A stretch of 64,000 nucleotides of DNA. Source: Linanthus parryae. Taxonomy: Eukaryota; Streptophyta; Magnoliopsida; Ericales; Polemoniaceae. This document shows, in pieces, positions 56,733 to 64,000 of the stretch (its first letter is position 1; each line of letters opens with the position of its first letter). The translations under genes and the position numbers were made by a program. Below the pieces are notes generated by a model. The model saw only the letters and a list, made by a program, of their open reading frames with translations. It did not search any database and was not told the DNA's origin. The DNA is taken from the NCBI GenBank assembly GCA_023055425.1, contig JALGPY010000005.1:82749495-82813494 (forward strand). Direction: 5' to 3'.

Positions 56733-57919
56733 AGGAAGATTCAAAGCTTTGGCACAGAAAGCTTGGGCATATTGGTATACATACCTTGAATAAAATCTTC
56801 TCAAAAGACTTAGTAAGAGGTTTACCATCACAGAAATTTTCAGATGATGAGGTTTCCACGGCATGTGTACAAGGTAAACAAACCAGAAGCTCATTCAAGC
56901 CAAAGAACTTTGTAACTACTTCTAGACCCTTAGAATTGCTTCATATGGACTTGTGTGGTCCTATGAGAGTTCAGACCCCAAAAGGTAAGAGGTATATGCT
57001 TGTTATAATTGATTATTATTCTAGATATACTTGGGTGATGTTTATTAGAGACAAAACTGAAGCTTTATCTGAATTTTCTAGACTATGCAAAGAGCTTCAA
57101 ACTTTGAAAAATTTACCTCTTGCATCCATTAGAAGTGATCAAGGTAGGGAGTTTGATCAACTTGACTTTGATTTGTTTTGTGCAAAGCATGGCATTTCAC
57201 ACAACTTCTCTGCACCTAGAACTCCACAGCAAAATAGAGTAGTTGAAAGGAAGAATAGGACACTTGAGGATATGTCCAGAACCATGCTTCTTGAAAGTAA
57301 TTTGCCAAAGTTTTTATGGGCATAAGCTGTTAACACTACCAATTATGTGCTGAATAGATGCTTGATTAGACCTATTTTGAAAAAGACCCCCTATGAACTG
57401 TTTAAAGGTAGAAAGCCTACTGTTTCTTATTTCAAACCTTTTGGTTGTATCTGTTTTGTGCATAATAATGGTAGAGACAATCTTGGTAAGTTTGATGCTA
57501 GAAGTGATGAAGGTGTATTTCTTGGATACTCTCAAACTAGCAAAGCCTATAGAGTTTATTATAGAAAAACCAAGATTGTGGAAGAGAGCATTCATGTAAT
57601 CTTTGATGAAAGTACTAATGACTCTCTGAGTGAAAGTTTTGCAGATCTAGATTTGAACAAGCATGAATCAGATGATGATGCTATGGAAGAAGACAAAGGC
57701 AAAACTAATGTGCAAAATCAATCATCAGAATCTCAAGGCCTTGAACCTCTTGCTGAACCAAAATCTCAAAGCCTTGAGACAGAAGCTGAAACTTTCTATG
57801 ATGCTCCCTCTACTGTTTCAAGGACTCAAAGCCTTGAAGGAGAATACTCTTGGGTACCAAGAAAGAAGTTTAAGTACCTTGCAGACCATCTAGCTGATGA
57901 CATTCTATCAGATCCATGA
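56729..57919 (+). pseudogene. Integrase of element B
   Basis: GAG-pre-integrase LWHRKLGHIGIHTLN; zinc-finger residues; catalytic Asp in HMDLCGPMR, Asp in SDQGREF and Glu in VVERKNRTL, all present. TAA at 57323-57325 interrupts it where Glu is expected before AVNTTNYVLNR. The second part has CLIRPILKKTPYELF, SDEGVFLGYSQTSKAYRVY and an acidic linker containing three SQ-[GS]-LE-type repeats encoded by the palindrome family (57734, 57767, 57837). The linker ends at TGA 57917. Confidence 0.88.
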
Positions 57920-59482
57920 ACTGGAACTCAGATAAGAGGACAGTTGAAGAAATTTTGTGCTTTTAGTGAATTTGTATCTTTCATTGAGCCTAAGAATACC
58001 AAGGAAGCACTAGAAGATGCAGAATGGATCATTGCAATACAGAGTGAGCTGAATGAGTTTGAAAGGAACGAGGTTTGGAATCTGGTCCCCAGACCTAAAG
58101 AGAAATCAGTTATTGGAACCAGATGGGTATTCAGAAACAAGCTTGATGAGAATGGCAAAGTGGTAAGAAATAAAGCCAAACAGGTAGCTCGAGGATATAA
58201 TTAGGAAGAAGGTATAGATTATGAGGAGACTTTTTCTCCTGTTGCCAGGTTAGAAGCTATTAGAATACTTCTTGCATTTGCATCTCACAATCACAAAAAA
58301 CTTTATCAAATGGATGTTAAATGTGCTTTTTTGAATGGATATTTACAAGAAGATGTTTTTGTAGCACAACCTCCTGGTTTTGAAGATGAAAACTTTCCTG
58401 ATCATGTTTATAAACTGGATAAAGCTCTTTATGGTTTAAAACAAGCTCCAAGGGCTTCGTATGACAGACTTTCAAAATTTCTACTTGAAAACAATTTCAA
58501 AAGAGGCTTAGTTGACAAAACTCTTTTCATTAAACACCATCAAAGTGATCTGTTAGTAGTTCAGATTTATGTAGATGATATTTTATTTGGTGCTACTAAT
58601 GATGCTCTTTCAAAAGAGTTTTCTTGTCTGATGTGCAGGGAGTTTGAGATGAGCCTAATGGGTGAACTGAATTTCTTTCTTGGACTTCATTTCTTACAAA
58701 TGAAAAAAAAGGAATTTTTGTGCATCAAGGAAAGTATACCAAGGACTTATTGAATAAGTACAATAAGTCACAGTCCAAGGTGCTTAAGACCCCTATGAGT
58801 TCATCACTCTCTTTAGACAAATATTCAAATGTTAAGAGTGTGAATCAAAAGGAATACAGAAGTATGATTGGATCACTATTATATTTAACTGCTAGCAGAC
58901 CTGATATTATGTTCATTTTCTGTATGTGTGCTAGATTTCAAGCAGATCCTAAGGAAAGTCATTTAACTGCAGTCAAAAGAATTTTTAGATATTTGAATGG
59001 AACTAGAGACTTAGGGCTCTGGTATCCAAGAAGATCTAATTTTATGTTGAGTGGCTATTGAGATGCAGATTTTGCAGGATATAAAGTAGACAGGAATAGT
59101 ACTTCTAGATGTTGTCAATTTCTTTGATCTTCATTGATGAGTTGGCATTCCAAAAAGCAAAAATTTTGTAGCCTTATCAACTGCAGAAGCTGAATATATT
59201 GCAGCTGGTGCGTGCTGTTCACAAGTGTTATGGATTGCTCAGCAACTTAGAGATCTTCGCTATAATTTCATAAATGAGCCTATTCATTGTGACAACAAAA
59301 GTGCTATTTCAATCTCTAAGAATCCAGTTCAGCACTCAAGGACCAAGCACATAGATGTGAGACATCACTTCCTTAGAGATCGTGCAGAAAAAGGTGATGT
59401 TGTTTTAAATTTTATCTCTACTTCAATGCAGATTGCTAATATTTTCACTAACCTTTGCCAGATGATAGGTTTTCATCTCTAA
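57920..59482 (+). pseudogene. RT and RNase H of element B
   Basis: RT: EPKNTKEALEDAEWI, VWNLVPRPKEKSVIGTRWVF, MDVKCAFLNGYLQEDVFV, catalytic YVDD at 58568-58579. RNase H: CCQFL, then CDNKSAISISKNPVQHSRTK. Damage: TAG at about 58202 (Gln expected), frameshift at an A-run near 58708, TGA at 59059 (Ser expected), and frameshifts around 59125-59170. Confidence 0.9.
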
Positions 59483-59969
59483 GACTTGAATTGGGGATGT
59501 TAAACAAGGATGCATTGGTTTAGGGGGAGTGTTAGTACTTATATGTGTTTATGTGATGAATATCAAAGCCTTGAGATTATACTTTCTGAAGCCTTGAAAG
59601 TATATCTCAAAGCTTTGATGTTTCTCAAAATGCAGAAAATCTTAAGGCCTTGAGATTGTTCTCCAGGTCTTGATAATATCTGTAATTTAAAAAAAAATGG
59701 ATCATCAAATGTTATATCTTATCTTTTTAGATAATTGTATAATATTTTAATTACTCAGAGAATTTTCTAAAATATCCCAAAAATATTTTTCAATATCCTT
59801 TTTTTGCATGTTGATATAGCAGAGTCCTTTTATGACTCATCCTTTTCAACCTACTTAAGCTGAAAGTCTGGGCTTTTTCTTCTCATTCTCTCTCAATTCT
59901 GTACGACTCTACTCTCTCTCTCTGAGTTTCTCTCAAACACATTCTCTTCTCAAAACCCTAAACCCCAAA
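59483..59969 (+). other. Spacer between RNase H and extra ORF of element B
   Basis: Non-coding; contains palindrome variants at 59564 and 59641 and a CT-rich leader (59880-59950) before the extra ORF. A subgenomic promoter or splice acceptor here is possible but not identified. Confidence 0.5.
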
Positions 59970-61690
59970 ATGGAGCGCAAATCAGCCAGAATTCAGCAAC
60001 TGGGAAAGCCCTCTGGCAGATCCAAGAAGAGAGCAAATAAGAAGGAGAAGATAGGGATTTCTGATTCAGATTCAGAAAACACTCAGAGCTTGCATGACGA
60101 TACTCCTCCTGCAAAGAAGTCCCGAACAGAGAAGGGAGATGAACGCTCAGGCATTGATCCACAACAAGAGACACATGGTGGTGATCAACCTAGGTCAGAG
60201 AAGAAGAAAGGGGAGAAAAGAAAAAGAGTAGTGAAGAGGAAAAAGGGGAAATCAACTCAAGAAAGCCAGAAGAAATCATCTGAAGGAGGACAAGAAAAGA
60301 CCAAACCCTCAGAGAAGAAAACTAGGGTTAAGCAAGTTGCTGCTGCAACTAAGAAAGGATATCAAGGTAAGAATGTACTTCCTACAGACTGGTTTGTCCG
60401 TTCTGAGGTTAGAACTGTATGGATGCAAGGGTATGCTTCATCTAAGGTAGCTTTTTGTAGTATGATTTCTGAAGAATTATTGGATAAATTGGACATTGAC
60501 TGCATGAGAAAGTAAAGAGAAACTCTTGTTTGGAAGGTGTTAAATCCTAGTTCAAAGGCCTATCCTAGGTTAACTAGGTTATTTTATCTGAATTTAGTTT
60601 CTGAAGGTGATGATAAAATGGTGTTAACTTCAAAAGTGGCTGGTGTGGATTGAGGTTAGATCATAGGACTTTTGCCAAGGTCCTGGGCATTCCTAAGAAA
60701 TACAATATTGGAAATTACCCTGATAGGAAGGAATGTTTGGATAAGGCAAAGGAGATGTTTTTTATTGAAGGTGTTCCCTCTGGTCCAAAGCAGTTGACAC
60801 ACTCGGTGCTCAACTGTGAAGCCAAAATCTTGTTTACAATTCTGATGAGGAGTGTAGTTTCCAGAGAGAACACAAGGGAGTTAGTGAATGATAAGGTTCT
60901 GATTTTTATGTATCTGATATCTCAAGGGTTTGAGATAGACTTGCCAACAGTTGTTATGGAGCATATGATTTATCGTGCAACCAGGACTAGAAACCATCCT
61001 CTTCCATATGCAAACCTGTTACCTCTTTTCTTTGAATATTTTGATGTACCTGTAAAAGGAGAGGAAAATATTACTGGAGTTTTTGGGTTGATAGATGAGA
61101 CTGCACTTCAGAGGATTGGAGTAGTTCAGACAGGGAAAGGACATTGGAAGTTTTATTCAGATTTTTCAAAGGCAGAACTTGCTGAGAAGGACTTTGTGAA
61201 GCCTAAGGGGACTACATCTGGAAAAGGACAAGCCAATGAGGATTACTCTTTGTTGGTTGAGAAGTTAGAAGATCAGCAGGTTGAGATTGAAGATCTCAGA
61301 CAAAGGTTATTTGATCTGTCAACTGAATTCAACCAGTTCAAGGGCTTGATGAATGTTATGAATGGGAAGCTGGATGTTGTCATCAAGGGCTTGAATCTGG
61401 AGAAGATACCTTCTGCTACTAGTCATGACACCAGTGTGGATTCAGATGAAAGGCTGGGAGATTATCAGAAGAAGAAGAACAAGCCAATTCCAATGGTGCT
61501 TACTTCAAAAGATTTGTATGAACAAACTGATGAAGAAGATGCTGGTGAAGACACAGGTGTTGATGCAGCTACAGAGGTGGATTCAGTACAGGCTAAGAAG
61601 AAAGTGGATGAGATAATTCAAGAGGTTGTTGCAGAAGTGGAAGCTGAACAAGAAGGTAATCAGTCTGCTGAAGATGCTGCAAGTGAATAA
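59970..61690 (+). pseudogene. Extra ORF of element B ('putative plant transposon protein'/env-like type)
   Basis: ATG 59970 starts a Lys/Ser-rich region with basic clusters (KKRANKKEK; KRKRVVKRKKGK). The central domain continues through a TAA at 60513 and a one-base frameshift near 60650 into RTFAKVLGIPKKYN, LTHSVLNCEAKILFTILM, DLPTVVMEHM and HPLPYANLLPLFFEYF, resembling the Transposase_32-type domain. Residues near 61240-61400 form a coiled coil and the C-terminus is acidic. Function unknown; 'envelope-like' is only a label by position. Confidence 0.75.
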
Positions 61691-62118
61691 GAAGTTGGAG
61701 AAGGCTCAGCGAAAGGCCAGACATCAAAGAAGAAGTGAAGATCAGAGATTGCCAAAGCCTTGACCCTCTATCTATTTCTCTTCTTTCTTTTTTTTTCTCA
61801 AGGCCTTGACTTTTTGGCTAAAATTTTGTTAAGTTATTAGACTCTGAGTAATGATCGAACATTTCTTCATCCTTATTTGATGAAAGTCAAAAAGGGGGAG
61901 AATTTATGTGGTTCTGTGTTTGCAGTATTTGAATAATAATAATACTTAGTTGTTTCATAATCAGTTGTGTTTATATTTTTGTGGTAATATGTAAATTTTC
62001 TTTTTGCAGGTTATTTGTTTGGCATTATTTCGTGATTGTATCTGCATTTTGTGGTTGTCTAATTTTGAATATAAGTGGCAGGAAAATCTATACAAGACTG
62101 TAGGATTTGTCTTTCATC
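61691..62118 (+). other. 3' spacer of element B
   Basis: Non-coding. Has palindromes at 61753 (one mismatch) and 61799, and an internal polypurine-like 'tcaaaaagggggagaat' near 61889 that is conserved in element A (reverse at 7677-7693). Confidence 0.6.
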
Positions 62119-62129
62119 AAGGGGGAGAT
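62119..62129 (+). promoter_or_regulatory. Polypurine tract of element B
   Basis: AAGGGGGAGAT directly before the 3' LTR TGTTG. Confidence 0.85.
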
Positions 62130-63635
62130 TGTTGATTCAAAGACCCTTGAATGTGTTTTGGTTGATAATTGTTTTGAGTGATGAAAGACAAAGACAAAGA
62201 CATAAGCAGCAAAGCATTTCAGATACTCCAAGGCCTTGAGATATTGACAGAACTTCAAAGCCTTGAGAGTTATTCTATTCTACTATTTGTTCTAACAGTT
62301 CTGTGTTGCAGATTGGATATCTGATTATACAGATCAGGGATTTACTGCATATAGTTCTGGATTAAACTATTTATATATCTAACACAATTGCAGATGATCA
62401 GAACAGGAAGAATCAAATTTATCGAGGTTTAACTTTGAATATCTGTGAAGAAGGTTCAGAGCTCCAAGGCCTTGAGATGTGTCTTGAGCTGCTGACAGTT
62501 TTCACAAAACTAAGTTGATTCTTTCTTGCAGGTTATGATTCTTAGTATCGTGATTATTTACTCACTTTTAAGTGTCTTAAACTTTTTTTACATGAATTAT
62601 ATGTATTAGAAGTTATACAGGTTATTGTTCTAATCTGTTAACCAGTTTTATCGGAAACTGGATAACCAAACAGTCATAGTACTGTTATCTTTCTGGATTT
62701 TGTTGTTGTTATGTTTCAATGCTGTTGCAGGGTTGTTAAACGTGCAGGAAAAATCTCAACAAAATCAAACGGATATCCACTTAGAGCTGTTTGAATTTCA
62801 GTTCAAAACAGAAAGAGGATTTGTGGGAACTCAGATCCTAAAATCTCTCAATCAGTTGCAGCTGTGGATAAAAGAGACTGGTTTGAATTTTAAAGGAGAT
62901 AGAGGCTTGCAGGATACTAAGAAAGGTTTGAAAAGTTCGTGGGAAATCATTCATTAAAACAAACAAACATTCAAGCTTCAATCCATATTCCAGAAGATCA
63001 AATCAACACAGTTTTTCAGAAGGACACATCCAGGCTTCAACAGCTTATCTTTTCTACTGTGTTCTTCACTTGTACTTTAATTTGTGTATCTTTAGATTAT
63101 CTTAAACCTCAATTAAACTAGTGGTTAGTTGTTCTAGTGAACAACAAGAGGTTCTTGTTAGCTCAACAATTAGTAGCTTGAACTATATAGGTTTGGAACC
63201 ACAAGCTATATAGGTGTAAGGGAAATCACTTAGGCTTGAAGATCTAGGGCTGTTTCTGTGTGAGTAATAAGAAGTGTTTGCCCAATCCTGGTGGGATTAG
63301 ATCCCTCAGGCAGAGATTAGGTCCATTGGGACTGAACTCTGTAAATCGCTTTGTGTTCTTTACTTTACAGTTTGATTACTATCTGCTGCACACAACTCAA
63401 ATCAAACTAGGGTTCAAAGGCTGTTTAGAATTGTTTACAAATCAAGGCCTTGAAGCTTTCTATTTTTCCTTTGAAAGTTTCAGACAGTTTACTAAAATCT
63501 CAAGGCCTTGAGATTTGAGTTTCACACAAAGTTATTCTGTTAAACTTTGAATTTTGAAAAAAGTTTCCATACACTATTCAACCCCCCCTTCTAGAGTATT
63601 TAGGTCCTGTATTTAGTCTACATTACACACTTTCA
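62130..63635 (+). repeat. 3' LTR of element B
   Basis: 1506 bp; palindromes at 62229, 62465, 63443 and 63501, all at the same places as in the 5' LTR. The 63501 copy is the centre of a 22-bp perfect palindrome (63495-63516). Confidence 0.94.
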
Positions 63636-63640
63636 GTTAC
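63636..63640 (+). repeat. Right target-site duplication of element B
   Basis: GTTAC, matching 52876-52880. Confidence 0.93.
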
Positions 63641-64000
63641 AAATATCATTTCCAGAAACTTATGGCACCCAATATATCTTGTGATAAAAATAGACAAATA
63701 AGGGATTCATTCAGGAGAATGTGGGAAATTTTTACTATTCCTCAAGTATTAGTAATTGTTTTTCAAAGTTGAAATTTTCAGCCTAAGTTGTCTCTGCATA
63801 GCAGTGTTTGTTATTTTTGTAAATTGAGTTTTATAATAGATCTGATTGATTTTTTCGGTGTTTCTAAAAGTAGACACATTGATCCTAAATTAATTTCATG
63901 ATTTTAAGAGATATTTTCATATGGTAGATATGGATCTACAGTCAGAGCTACAATTCTGTCAAGGATTGTAGTTTCACCATTTTTAGAAAACTTGAATTTT
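63641..64000. other. Unassigned sequence right of element B
   Basis: AT-rich, non-coding. Continues the sequence interrupted by element B; nothing recognised. Confidence 0.4.

Larger units (their letters stand above)
52881..63635 (+). mobile_element. Full-length SIRE-like Ty1/copia element B (decayed ORFs)
   Basis: 10,755 bp with LTRs of 1510 and 1506 bp, TGTTG...TTTCA ends and a perfect GTTAC duplication. Order: LTR, initiator-Met primer site, gag, protease, integrase, RT, RNase H, extra ORF, 3' spacer, polypurine tract, LTR. The order INT-RT-RH is copia; long LTRs plus an ORF after RNase H suggest SIRE/Maximus. LTRs differ at roughly 9 of 170 sites in a sampled block, so it is far older than F. 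Confidence 0.93.

Noticed and set aside
52881..63635. CRISPR-like interpretation of the regularly seen CAAGGCCTTG motif
   Set aside because: Spacing is irregular, the motif is only 10-22 bp, and the host is a plant nuclear genome.

Overview
The window is plant nuclear DNA and is almost entirely transposable elements stacked on and inside each other. The evidence is four plant LTR-retrotransposon lineages (Ty3/gypsy Tat and Athila, Ty1/copia SIRE-like and Angela/Ikeros-like), initiator-Met and tRNA-Asp type primer-binding sites, short introns with plant-type splice sites, and a fragment of plant mitochondrial 26S rRNA. No intact host gene was found. The only recognisable host coding matter is a duplicated, broken defensin-like gene and a few coding-like scraps.

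Layout. 1-7585: 3' half of a Tat-lineage element, with 54-bp tandem repeats, an antisense five-exon plant-mobile-domain (PMD) gene, a polypurine tract and the 3' LTR. 7586-14826: SIRE-like copia element 'A' on the minus strand, decayed, without its 3' LTR and with a probable SINE in its RT. 14827-23056: copy 1 of a duplicated host segment (foldback MITE, defensin-like pseudogene, second pseudogene), split by copia element 'C' (17491-21514). 23056-24728: 5' end of SIRE-like element 'D' (minus). 24729-29952: copy 2 of the segment, starting inside the A-type LTR. 30239-52350: Athila-like element 'E', which carries only gag and protease. A young, nearly complete Athila 'F' (31548-46291) sits inside E's 5' LTR. 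52351-64000: unassigned sequence carrying SIRE-like element 'B' (52881-63635).

Three insertions are confirmed by 5-bp target-site duplications: F (tcagc, perfect), B (gttac, perfect) and C (aatac, with one change in the left copy). The uninterrupted second copy of the host segment serves as C's empty site. The two F LTRs differ at 3 positions in 1614 bp as compared by eye, so F is the youngest event. F is nevertheless dead as it stands: a TAG interrupts its RT and a ~600-bp organelle-derived block splits its integrase.

The strongest unexplained signal is a 10-bp palindrome, CAAGGCCTTG. It occurs about two dozen times in the three SIRE-like elements (A, B, D), in LTRs, spacers and coding sequence in several reading frames. 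Several sites lie at matching places in A and B, and the arms change symmetrically. Other leads are a diverged copy of the F LTR palindrome module placed upstream of F's third ORF, a nine-member W-box array in the F LTR, and an antisense gene with introns carried by the Tat element.
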